From Alistipes sp. (GTDB lineage Bacteria; Bacteroidota; Bacteroidia; Bacteroidales; Rikenellaceae): a DNA stretch of 15,953 bases. The stretch covers positions 1 through 15,953 of the forward strand of contig JAGBIR010000066.1 of NCBI GenBank assembly GCA_017934845.1. Reading direction: 5' to 3'. The position numbers were made by a program, and so were the translations under genes. The notes below the pieces were generated by a model. That model searched no databases, was not told the DNA's origin, and saw only the letters and a program-made list of their open reading frames with translations. Positions 1 through 6,931 of the stretch are shown piece by piece. The first letter of the stretch is position 1. Every line of letters starts with the position of its first letter.

Positions 1-1122
1 AGGGACACGCACGTTGCTCTCCGGCTCGGTCAAGGCATTGGCGTAATACTGAAGAACCATGCCGAAGGGCTGAAGCTCGTTATAGCCATCCTCTTTCCAG
101 AACTTGACCCCCATTTGAAGGATATCTCCCTCTTCCACCGGGGCTTGGTCCAGCTTGGTATAAATATCGAATTTGCTCCAGCAGCCGATAGGATCGATAG
201 CAACGCCTACCGCTTTATAGCCGACGACTACGTCGGTATAGACCGGGTTGTACAGAATGGGCGAGTGGTAGGGCACACAGTCTTTGTCCTGGAAATCCTC
301 ATGCGCTCGCTTTGCATCCACGATATCGCTTCCGTCGTAGCTGAGGAGCAGCTCGCCGGTCGTCATATCGTAGAAATAACCATCGCGCACTCTTCTCAAT
401 GCAATATGCTGTTTGTCGCCCTCGGCAGCGTGCGACACAACCTCGAATAGTTGTTCGGCATATATCACCGGCGACTTTAACTCGGCAGCACGCCCCTCAA
501 TAACAGCATTATAAGCCTCATTAGGCTCTCCTACAACAACCGGCACGCTCTTTTTTATTATGCCCGCCTTTTCGGCTGCAATCTGACACAGTTCATCGCC
601 CAGCAAGTCGGTATGGTCTAATCCGACATTGGTAATTACACTCATCAGCGGAGTGATGATATTTGTAGCATCCAATCTACCCCCAAGACCCGTCTCGATA
701 ACTGCCACCTCGACATCACTATATGCAAAATAATCGAACGCCATTGCAGTTGTCATCTCGAAGAACGACAAACTCAACTCCTCCATTTTCTGGCGATTGC
801 AATCGACAAAGTTTACGACCTTCTGCTTCGGAATCATCTGGCCATCAACACGAATACGCTCGCGAAAATCCTTCAAATGAGGCGACGTAAACAACCCCAC
901 ACGATAGCCCGCCTGCTGAAGCACCGAAGCCAAGATGTGCGACACCGAGCCCTTGCCATTAGTACCCGCTACGTGGATTGTGTAGTAGTTACGCTGGGGA
1001 TTACCCAAATGACGGCAAAATTCAGCGATACGTTCCAATCCGGGCTTATAAGCATCGGCACCCACCTGCTGGAAAGAGGGTAACGAATTGAATAGATAAT
1101 CAATAGTCTGAGAGTAGTTCAT
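1..1122 (-). CDS. folC: Bifunctional folylpolyglutamate/dihydrofolate synthase (FolC), 3' part missing
   Basis: FolC joins L-glutamate to dihydropteroate or folates using ATP in the cytoplasm. The frame starts at the ATG at 1122-1120 and stays open to the left edge (374 codons visible). Residues 1-235 fit the family: P-loop GTNGKGS at 53-59, SPHL at 80-83, RERIRV at 87-92, VIETGLGGRLDATN at 141-154, TNVGLDHTDLLG at 164-175, and EKAGIIK at 184-190, which includes the lysine that is carbamylated in Mur-ligase relatives. From about residue 245 to 374 the reading frame no longer resembles FolC: I expect a Q..N motif leading into the C-terminal domain and instead see at least 120 residues rich in Y, D, V and W that I cannot place. 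This is either a lineage-specific insert or a join near the sequence end. The gene lies 13 bases after lnt and is probably co-transcribed with it. Confidence 0.88.
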   Translation of the reverse strand, partial: MNYSQTIDYLFNSLPSFQQVGADAYKPGLERIAEFCRHLGNPQRNYYTIHVAGTNGKGSVSHILASVLQQAGYRVGLFTSPHLKDFRERIRVDGQMIPKQKVVNFVDCNRQKMEELSLSFFEMTTAMAFDYFAYSDVEVAVIETGLGGRLDATNIITPLMSVITNVGLDHTDLLGDELCQIAAEKAGIIKKSVPVVVGEPNEAYNAVIEGRAAELKSPVIYAEQLFEVVSHAAEGDKQHIALRRVRDGYFYDMTTGELLLSYDGSDIVDAKRAHEDFQDKDCVPYHSPILYNPVYTDVVVGYKAVGVAIDPIGCWSKFDIYTKLDQAPVEEGDILQMGVKFWKEDGYNELQPFGMVLQYYANALTEPESNVRVP

Positions 1123-1135
1123 ATTCTATAACTCA

Positions 1136-2686
1136 TTAATCTACAAGATGATTACGGCGACGTACGCGATAAGCCGTAAAATACATTACGCCCAAGAATG
1201 TCATAAACAATCCAAGACGGCCAACCCAATCGCCATAGCGCACATAGAGGGTAAGGTCGTTGCGCAGCTCGACATCCGACGTAAGCACACCGCGCTCCTC
1301 CCAATCCATTCTATCCACAACATCGCCGCGCGATGTTATAAAGCCCGACACTCCCGTATTGGCACTACGCGCAATACCACGACGAGTCTCTATTGCACGC
1401 AGACGGCAGAAGTCGAAGAGTCGTTTATGGCCGGGTGTATTGCCCCACCAGCCATCGTTTGACAGCACGGTCATAACCTGTGCGCCATTACGCACAAAAC
1501 GGGCAAAGCAATCGCCATAAATACCCTCATAGCAGATTGCAGGGCCGGCCACAAAGCCCTTAACAAAAGGCATTGCAAAGTCGTTTCGACCCAACTGACC
1601 CGTTATGCCGCCCAAATCGACAAACTTATTCAAAAAGCCCGTAAAAGGCATAGCCTCAACGCCAATAACGAGGCGCATCTTATGATGGACATCACCACCC
1701 ATACCGCGATTCAAGGCTATGGCAGAGTTAAAGACATCGTAATAAAAACCATCTCTGTTTCGAGCCGTTTCGGTACGATTTCGTGCATCGACATAATACT
1801 TAACGGTAGTTGCTCCCGCAATCATCATCGCGTTGGGATACAACGAGTCAATCTGATTTTTCAGCGTTAGCGTAGAGGTTGCCGACAGTGGCAAATCATC
1901 GTTCAAAGTCTCGGGGATAGCCGTTTCGGGCAAGACGATAAGTTGCGAATCGCTCGGCACTTGATGCATCAAATCGACAATATTTTCCAACTGCCACTCG
2001 CGGTTGCCAACAAACTTCTCGGCATAGCAGTCAACATTTGGCTGGATAACTGACACCTTAACCATCTCCTCACTTGGCTTATGGTCAAAATATAAAACCA
2101 GCGATACCGCTATGGGTGCAAGAACCGTTACGGTAGCAGTCGCAATCTTTGCCACGCTACGATTGCGCAACGCCTCGAAGATAGCTATGTTAGATAAAAG
2201 CACCCACACCGAGCCGCCCATCACACCGGTCCACTCATACCACTGCACAGCCCACACATCGCCCGAGAAGCCATTACCCAGCGTCAGCCACGGGAACGAC
2301 AACACCTCGGCACTCGTATAGAGAAACTCCGTAGCCACCCAAGTAGCCACCAGCAGTGTATATGACAGAGCCTTCGATGCGCGCTTCGACACATAGTGGA
2401 AGAGCATAAAGGCCGTAAGATTCCAGAATGTTGAGAATATTGTTGCCGTGATGGGGCCTATCGGCGTAGCAATCCACACCCACCATATAGTAGCGGCATT
2501 CCACAGCACAAATGTAAGCGCAGCCCATCCTGCCATACGCCAGAAATCGCGCGCCGACGAGCCATAATTTGCACTTATCATAAGTAGCGGAACCAAAGCC
2601 ACCAAAAGAGTCAAACCGCTCAAACCAAGCCATCCAGCCGATAGTAAAGCAACCGAAAAGGCTACTAAAAGAGTCTTCTTACCCAT
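1136..2686 (-). CDS. lnt: Apolipoprotein N-acyltransferase
   Basis: Lnt adds the third acyl chain to the N-terminal cysteine of lipoproteins, working on the outer face of the inner membrane. The 516-residue protein has the expected plan: about six to seven hydrophobic segments in residues 1-200, a nitrilase-like domain from about 208 to 480, and a last membrane helix at about 489-506. The nitrilase-type catalytic triad is visible as E254 (LPETAIPE), K336 (HHKMRL) and C385 (AICYEG). The motifs NDGWWG (410-415) and ARSANTG (439-445) are also typical. Length is normal for the family. The gene has its own promoter just upstream (2707-2738) and is followed by folC after 13 bases. Five lipoprotein candidates lie in the same window, but that is not a functional link beyond general need. 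Confidence 0.95.
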   Translation of the reverse strand: MGKKTLLVAFSVALLSAGWLGLSGLTLLVALVPLLMISANYGSSARDFWRMAGWAALTFVLWNAATIWWVWIATPIGPITATIFSTFWNLTAFMLFHYVSKRASKALSYTLLVATWVATEFLYTSAEVLSFPWLTLGNGFSGDVWAVQWYEWTGVMGGSVWVLLSNIAIFEALRNRSVAKIATATVTVLAPIAVSLVLYFDHKPSEEMVKVSVIQPNVDCYAEKFVGNREWQLENIVDLMHQVPSDSQLIVLPETAIPETLNDDLPLSATSTLTLKNQIDSLYPNAMMIAGATTVKYYVDARNRTETARNRDGFYYDVFNSAIALNRGMGGDVHHKMRLVIGVEAMPFTGFLNKFVDLGGITGQLGRNDFAMPFVKGFVAGPAICYEGIYGDCFARFVRNGAQVMTVLSNDGWWGNTPGHKRLFDFCRLRAIETRRGIARSANTGVSGFITSRGDVVDRMDWEERGVLTSDVELRNDLTLYVRYGDWVGRLGLFMTFLGVMYFTAYRVRRRNHLVD

Positions 2687-2706
2687 ATCATTAAATTTAT
2701 ATCAGT

Positions 2707-2738
2707 GCAAAGATAATACAGCCAAGGTGAAAAAACAA
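2707..2738 (-). promoter_or_regulatory. Bacteroidetes-type promoter of lnt-folC
   Basis: On the minus strand a -7 element TATCTTTGC (2715-2707) is preceded, after 20 bases, by TTG (2738-2736), matching the Bacteroidetes TTTG-N19-21-TAnnTTTG consensus. The start of transcription would fall near 2702, about 16 bases before the lnt ATG. The TTG lies inside the T-rich tail of the FKBP terminator. Confidence 0.7.
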
Positions 2739-2768
2739 GAGTGCCTGACCGTAAAAGTCAGGCACTCT
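2730..2768 (-). terminator. Rho-independent terminator of the FKBP operon
   Basis: Perfect 12-bp arms (2738-2749 and 2757-2768, AGAGTGCCTGAC type) enclose a 7-base loop. On the minus strand the stem is followed at once by TTGTTTTTTC. It sits 26 bases after the stop codon of the FKBP gene at 2795, so it should end that transcript. Confidence 0.88.
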
Positions 2769-2794
2769 GCATATCAAAGTTGCTATTAGGGAAA

Positions 2795-3799
2795 TTACTC
2801 CTCTACAACCTCCTCGGCAGGCTGCGCTACGATAACATCGTGCAACTCAACCTTGAACTCCAAAGCCTCGTTAGGGGCGATGCTACCACCAGCACCCTGA
2901 CGACCATAACCCAACTCTGCGGGAATCCACAAAGTGATCTGGCCACCCTTACCTACCAACTGAAGACCCTCGGTCCAACCACGGATAACGCGGTTCAAGG
3001 GGAACTCGATAGGCTCGCCACGCTCGTAAGAAGAGTCGAATACAAAACCGTCAGAGAGCTTACCCTCGTAGTCAACCTTTACTGTATCCTCAGCCTTGGG
3101 CATAACGTTTACGTCACCCTCGCGGTCGATGCGATACAACAAACCGCTCTCGGTCTTCTTTACACCGCTCTGCTTCTCGATCTTTGCCAACCAAGCAGCT
3201 GACTTCTCCTTGTTCTGCTCGGGGAGAATCTGAGTGTAGTAACGACGCATATAGTCCTGTGCATACTGGAAAGCCATAGCTGCATCCTCCGCTGCACCTG
3301 CCTTCATACCCTCACCAATCCAGTAAGTCTGCAAAGGCATACGAGACTGACGAACGTTGAAACCGAAATCGTAACCATAAGCATAAGAGATTGACTTACG
3401 CTCCTCGTTGTTCTCAAAAACGTCAACATCCTTGGGGTTGAAGGTAGCTGTTGAATCCTCAGCCTTAACAGTGAGCTCTATCTCGCGCAAACGATCCTGA
3501 CGTGTGTGCATAAAGAACTCCTCCAAAGTTGCATAAACCTCCTGATGCTTGGGATCCTCCTTAACATCAATAGCAACCTGCAAGCCATCCTCGGCACCCT
3601 TCAACACCTCTTCCCAATCCAAACGAACATCGGGCATGTTGTAAGTTGTACCGTAGCTAACCGAGAAACCCACTGCGTGAGAGAGTGAGTCCATCTTTGA
3701 CTTGCTACCCTTTGTTACATACTGCGAACCGCTACCGCCGCACGCTACCATCATCATAGCCGATGCCATAACGACAGCTACATAAATAATCTTTTTCAT
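2795..3799 (-). CDS. FKBP-type peptidyl-prolyl cis-trans isomerase, lipoprotein
   Basis: A predicted envelope foldase that speeds proline isomerisation in exported proteins. The 334-residue protein begins with an SPII signal peptide (lipobox VACG, lipidated C20). Two related N-terminal modules follow: 'DSLSHAVGFSVSYG' at 37-50 and 'KSISYAYGYDFGFNV' at 135-149. Each is followed by a helical stretch, as in the dimerisation part of FkpA/Mip proteins. The FKBP domain occupies about 215-325, and the residues that line the active site of FKBP12 all have counterparts: Y244, F254, D255, V271, I272, W275, Y298 and F315. It should therefore be catalytically competent. There is no acidic run after C20, so it probably faces the periplasm. 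It lies 66 bases after a second FKBP gene and ends at a clear terminator. An A-rich leader suggests strong translation. Confidence 0.92.
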   Translation of the reverse strand: MKKIIYVAVVMASAMMMVACGGSGSQYVTKGSKSKMDSLSHAVGFSVSYGTTYNMPDVRLDWEEVLKGAEDGLQVAIDVKEDPKHQEVYATLEEFFMHTRQDRLREIELTVKAEDSTATFNPKDVDVFENNEERKSISYAYGYDFGFNVRQSRMPLQTYWIGEGMKAGAAEDAAMAFQYAQDYMRRYYTQILPEQNKEKSAAWLAKIEKQSGVKKTESGLLYRIDREGDVNVMPKAEDTVKVDYEGKLSDGFVFDSSYERGEPIEFPLNRVIRGWTEGLQLVGKGGQITLWIPAELGYGRQGAGGSIAPNEALEFKVELHDVIVAQPAEEVVEE

Positions 3800-3820
3800 C
3801 TTTTTGTTTTTGTTTTATTT
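3800..3820 (-). promoter_or_regulatory. A-rich leader before the FKBP gene at 2795-3799
   Basis: The 21 bases just before the ATG read, on the minus strand, as almost pure A with single C, T or G interruptions (AAAACAAAAACAAAAAG). No Shine-Dalgarno site is present. A-rich leaders of this kind are known to favour translation in Bacteroidetes, and this one supports the chosen start. I found no convincing -7 element in the 66-base gap, so the mRNA may come from the upstream FKBP gene. Confidence 0.5.
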
Positions 3821-3865
3821 AACTTTATGTGTAGTTACATTTCAAATTCCGACACCCGGGAACAA

Positions 3866-4564
3866 CTATCGACGCTTCTTAATGTCGATAACACTCACCT
3901 CGTATCGCAACATCTCGTTGGGTTTAATACCCTTCTGCTCGTCACCCTCGGGGCCAAAAGCCTTCGCCGAAGGGATCCAAAGGGTAATTTTACCACCCTC
4001 ACCTACCAGCTTAACGCCCTCCTTAAGGCCCGGCACCAGATTGCGCAATGCCATACGAACCGTATCCTCTCGCTCTGCAACCGGATCGACCTCCTCGCCC
4101 GACATACGCGAAGCGGTATAGATAAGCGACACTGTATCGCGGTCGCTGACAGCCGTAGTATTCATATCGCCCAGCTCGGTAACCTTATATGTAAGGCCTG
4201 ATCTGGTACGCTGCACATCCTTATCCGAAGCCTCCAGATCCGAGAGATATTGCTCCTCGTAATTACGCACACGCTCATAGACTCCATAATTCATATAAGC
4301 CAAAAAGAATGTACGCGCCTCGTCGGCTCCAATTCGCTCACTGCTATTCAGCGCATCGTTAATACCTTTAACGACGACCTCGCGACGCAACGTAGAGTCC
4401 ATCTCAAGCAGATTATAACCGACATTCATACCTACGATATACGACAAAGAGTCAATCTCGTCGGCCAATGTCACGTTACCTGACTTTTGCTCGCCACCGC
4501 AAGCAATAATCATCGCAGCGCAAACGACACCCAATGCGGTAATAATATGCTTTTTCCCTATCAT
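3866..4564 (-). CDS. FKBP-type prolyl isomerase-like lipoprotein with altered active site
   Basis: A 232-residue envelope lipoprotein (lipobox IIACGG, lipidated C22). Residues 36-120 form one helical FKBP N-terminal module (IDSLSYIVGMNVGYN at 37-51), and residues 120-229 form an FKBP fold with a recognisable VGEGGKITLWIPSAKAFG segment. Several residues that line the FKBP12 pocket are changed. The FD pair is replaced by V159-D160, the W of the V-I-x-G-W motif is L180 (VPGL), and the AYG tyrosine is F203. Y149 is kept. It may be a weak isomerase or a pure chaperone. It is the first gene of a two-gene FKBP unit and shares a divergent promoter region with pdxB. The family assignment is firm; activity is inferred from the substitutions only. 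Confidence 0.86.
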   Translation of the reverse strand: MIGKKHIITALGVVCAAMIIACGGEQKSGNVTLADEIDSLSYIVGMNVGYNLLEMDSTLRREVVVKGINDALNSSERIGADEARTFFLAYMNYGVYERVRNYEEQYLSDLEASDKDVQRTRSGLTYKVTELGDMNTTAVSDRDTVSLIYTASRMSGEEVDPVAEREDTVRMALRNLVPGLKEGVKLVGEGGKITLWIPSAKAFGPEGDEQKGIKPNEMLRYEVSVIDIKKRR

Positions 4565-4626
4565 AATTCAACTCTATAATGCAAACCTACAGCCGAAACC
4601 TAAGGTTTTCATAACCAAACTATCGC

Positions 4627-4635
4627 GCAAAGATA
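4627..4635 (-). promoter_or_regulatory. -7 element for the FKBP operon
   Basis: Minus-strand TATCTTTGC fits TAnnTTTG and is identical to the lnt -7 element. It would start transcription near 4622 and give a leader of about 58 bases. No TTTG at 19-21 bases upstream could be found, so only the -7 half is supported. Confidence 0.55.
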
Positions 4636-4655
4636 CAAAAATTTCATTTTTTCAC

Positions 4656-4663
4656 TATATTTG
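4656..4663 (+). promoter_or_regulatory. -7 element for pdxB
   Basis: Plus-strand TATATTTG fits TAnnTTTG and ends 26 bases before the pdxB ATG, giving a leader of about 20 bases that is A-rich (AAAAACAATAGAAAAAGAAG). It lies 20 bases from the opposing -7 element of the FKBP operon. A -33 TTTG is not visible. Confidence 0.55.
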
Positions 4664-4689
4664 ATACGTAAAAACAATAGAAAAAGAAG

Positions 4690-5685
4690 ATGAAAGCCGT
4701 AATTGACAGCGCAATACCCTATATTCGAGGTATTTTAGAGCCTTTTGCCGAGGTCGTATATCGTTCGGGCAGCGAATTTTCGCCAGCCGACGTCATCGAT
4801 GCCGACCTACTGATAATCCGCACTCGCACTCGTTGCGACAAAAATTTACTGGAAGGCTCTCGAGTGAAAATGATTGCTACGGCGACTATCGGTTTCGACC
4901 ATATCGATCTCGACTATTGTGCCGCCCACGACATTGAGGTCGTAACGGCCGCAGGATGCAATGCCGCAGGTGTACTACAATGGGTGGCGGCCACGTTAGC
5001 AATGCTATCGGCCGACGAAGGTTGGCAACCGAAAGATAAGACTTTGGGTATTATAGGCGTAGGAAACGTAGGCTCGCTTGTCGAGCAATATGCCCGCGCG
5101 TGGGGATTTCGCGTTTTGCGTTGCGACCCGCCACGCCAGCAGCGCGAGGGCGGCGATTTTCTATCGTTGGAGGAGGTTGCCAGGCAGTCTGACATCATCA
5201 CTTTCCACACGCCACTCGACCCGACGACGTTTCATCTGATTGACGAACGTTTAATCTCGCTTATACGCCCCGATGCAACCATCATAAATGCATCGCGCGG
5301 CGAGGTTGCTTCGACCGAGGCACTGCTCCACGCTCCGCAACGACTCTGCATAGATGTCTGGGAGCGAGAGCCTGCAATAAGCCGTGAATTGCTCGCCAAA
5401 GCATTTATCGCCACACCCCACATCGCCGGCTACTCGGCACAGGGCAAGGCAAATGCCACTTCGATGGTGGTAGCTGCCGCGGCGCGACACTTCTCTCTCC
5501 CGCTCGATGGGTGGTATCCACCCGAGGTAACGCCCGCCCAGCGACAAGATATTGAGTGGGAGCAGATGTGTGCTACGATTACTCAATATTGTGACCTGAA
5601 GGCCGAGACGCTTGCTCTGCGCCAAGAGCCCGAGAAGTTTGAATCCTTACGCAACAACTACCACTACCGCGAGGAGTATTTTTAA
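4690..5685 (+). CDS. pdxB: 4-phosphoerythronate dehydrogenase
   Basis: PdxB oxidises 4-phospho-D-erythronate to 2-oxo-3-hydroxy-4-phosphobutanoate with NAD+, the second step of DXP-dependent pyridoxal phosphate synthesis. The 331-residue protein has the D-2-hydroxyacid dehydrogenase plan: a split catalytic domain, a Rossmann domain with GVGNVG at 123-128, and catalytic R203 (ASRGE), E227 (DVWEREP) and H244 (TPHIAGYS). The PdxB-specific features are TATIGFDHID at 64-73 and a C-terminus ending in FESLRNNYHYREEYF, like the dimerisation domain of E. coli PdxB. That domain is shorter here (E. coli PdxB is about 378 residues). The gene stands alone, divergent from the FKBP operon and convergent with the sugar operon, and has its own -7 element and terminator. 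Confidence 0.93.
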   Translation: MKAVIDSAIPYIRGILEPFAEVVYRSGSEFSPADVIDADLLIIRTRTRCDKNLLEGSRVKMIATATIGFDHIDLDYCAAHDIEVVTAAGCNAAGVLQWVAATLAMLSADEGWQPKDKTLGIIGVGNVGSLVEQYARAWGFRVLRCDPPRQQREGGDFLSLEEVARQSDIITFHTPLDPTTFHLIDERLISLIRPDATIINASRGEVASTEALLHAPQRLCIDVWEREPAISRELLAKAFIATPHIAGYSAQGKANATSMVVAAAARHFSLPLDGWYPPEVTPAQRQDIEWEQMCATITQYCDLKAETLALRQEPEKFESLRNNYHYREEYF

Positions 5686-5703
5686 GAGTTGTTAATATAG
5701 ACA

Positions 5704-5738
5704 AAGTGGGCTGCTATCGTTTACGATGCAGCCCATTT
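5704..5738. terminator. Hairpin between convergent pdxB and the sugar operon
   Basis: TGGGCTGC (5707-5714) pairs with GCAGCCCA (5728-5735). The stem continues inward with ATCG/CGAT beyond one bulged T and outward with A-T pairs, and the loop is TTTA. On the plus strand it is followed by TTTCTATT and on the minus strand by CTTTGTCTATATT. Both tails are only moderately U-rich. It sits 18 bases after the pdxB stop and 27 bases after the lipoprotein stop, so it probably serves both directions. Confidence 0.7.
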
Positions 5739-5765
5739 CTATTCAATCTCCTTACCCAGCAAATA

Positions 5766-6245
5766 TTACTTCGGCTCGGCAGGGGTTGCAAATTGTAGTG
5801 ACAAGCGTGATGACTTGTCGCCATTAACCGACAAAAATTCAATACAATAGTAGGTTGCAGGAGTAAGATTCTCCACTGTGTAAGTGCCTTCACAATTTAC
5901 CTCAACACTCTCGCCTCGTTCTATTATCGCCTGCTCATCAATCGCCTCATCAGCCTCTACGACAAGCACATAGCACGCAGTTGCATTCGCTGAGCTATAC
6001 GAAATGCACAGCGAATTATATGTAAGTGCCGTAAGGGTAAATGAGTTTGTCGGCACAACAGCCTCCTGCCCGTCGTTCGGTTTCTGCTCATCATCGGGCT
6101 TCTGCTCATCATCGGGTCGTTGTGGAACATCCGGCTCCTCATTTTGGCCGGGATATACGCTATCCTCAGAACAAGCCGGAAGGCTCAAAGATACTGCCAT
6201 TACCACCGAAAGCAATATCGCAATTTTAACAAAACTTTTCTTCAT
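5766..6245 (-). CDS. Small lipoprotein with a fibronectin type III-like domain
   Basis: No specific function is recognised. The 159-residue protein has an SPII signal peptide (LPACS, lipidated C25) followed by SED, a weak match to the acidic surface-export signal of Bacteroidetes lipoproteins. A flexible linker at about 30-64 contains three copies of a hexapeptide (PDDEQK, PDDEQK, PNDGQE, residues 44-61). Residues 68-155 look like one Fn3-type beta sandwich, with hydrophobic alternation and the closing pattern LTPATYYCIEFLSVNGDKSS. It is the last gene of the aldolase-kinase-isomerase operon, 17 bases after the isomerase. A surface protein for binding carbohydrate or protein would fit, but no binding site can be pointed to, and the operon membership may be incidental. 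Confidence 0.8.
   Translation of the reverse strand: MKKSFVKIAILLSVVMAVSLSLPACSEDSVYPGQNEEPDVPQRPDDEQKPDDEQKPNDGQEAVVPTNSFTLTALTYNSLCISYSSANATACYVLVVEADEAIDEQAIIERGESVEVNCEGTYTVENLTPATYYCIEFLSVNGDKSSRLSLQFATPAEPK
6064..6117 (-). repeat. Three tandem 18-bp units inside the Fn3 lipoprotein gene
   Basis: Units at 6100-6117 and 6082-6099 differ only at the last base (TTCTGCTCATCATCGGGY on the plus strand). A third unit at 6064-6081 matches at about 12 of 18 positions. They encode the linker hexapeptide and keep frame. The near-identity of two units suggests recent slippage or recombination. Confidence 0.85.
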
Positions 6246-6262
6246 CTCACTACTTCACACCA

Positions 6263-6919
6263 TTAATACTCATTGCAGAGCAGATACTGCGCCGGTTCGT
6301 CCTCGTCGATACTCGGGTAGCGGCCCTGCTCCTCCAAGAAACGGTTGTCGTTAGCATCGTCATTTACGGTCGATACCTCGCCAATCATACTCGGACCATT
6401 CTCCGACCAGAACTGATGGTACATATAAGGCTCGAAGCTGATGCTCTGACCCGGATACAGACGCAACACCTCTCCCGCAGGAACGACAGTCGTAACGCCA
6501 TCTACCTGCACGCTGCAAGGCTCGTCGGTAGGTTGCTCGTTCTGGTCAGCCTTCCACAACTTCACGCAGAATACACCGCCGCCACGATGGATAATATCCT
6601 CCATCTTGCGCCAATGGAAGTGCGTAGGAGTAATCTGATTATCACGCACAAACATAATCTTCTCGCAGTAGGTCTTCTTGTCGTACTTCACATTACCGTT
6701 GCGGATAGTCACGAGCGTAAGGCCCACCTTATCGAACTCGCCACTTGCAAAATCAGTCACATCCCAGCCAAGGCCATTGCGGCGAATCTCGTCGCACTCT
6801 GCGCCCTTTGTAGCCCACTCGGCTGGCGACCAATCAACCCATACGGGCAGATGGAACTGATGCTCGGCAAAAAACTTTTTAGCCTCGTTTATGTAACGAT
6901 TAATCTCACTTCTTTTCAT
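6263..6919 (-). CDS. D-lyxose isomerase family (D-lyxose/D-mannose ketol-isomerase)
   Basis: A cupin-fold metal-dependent sugar isomerase, expected to convert D-lyxose to D-xylulose and, in characterised relatives, D-mannose to D-fructose. The 218-residue protein matches the D-lyxose isomerase family along its length, including a helical N-terminus (MKRSEINRYINEAKKFF), the core TPTHFHWRKMEDIIHRGGG at 97-115, and YPGQSISFEPYMYHQFW at 155-171. The likely metal ligands are H100, H102, E107 and H168. The conserved C-terminal segment EVSTVNDDANDNRF is present. The gene lies 12 bases after a PfkB kinase gene and 17 bases before a lipoprotein gene, and its product would feed the kinase a ketose. The true substrate cannot be read from sequence; related aldoses with the same C2 configuration are possible. 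Confidence 0.9.
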   Translation of the reverse strand: MKRSEINRYINEAKKFFAEHQFHLPVWVDWSPAEWATKGAECDEIRRNGLGWDVTDFASGEFDKVGLTLVTIRNGNVKYDKKTYCEKIMFVRDNQITPTHFHWRKMEDIIHRGGGVFCVKLWKADQNEQPTDEPCSVQVDGVTTVVPAGEVLRLYPGQSISFEPYMYHQFWSENGPSMIGEVSTVNDDANDNRFLEEQGRYPSIDEDEPAQYLLCNEY

Positions 6920-6931
6920 AATATTGTAGTT

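Noticed and set aside
4595..4610. Imperfect palindrome GAAACC-TAA-GGTTTTC in the FKBP operon leader
   Set aside because: The stem is only five or six A/T-rich pairs, with no match to a known operator or riboswitch.
6064..6117. Direct repeats that might suggest a CRISPR-like array
   Set aside because: The 18-bp units are contiguous without spacers and encode in-frame hexapeptides in a lipoprotein linker.
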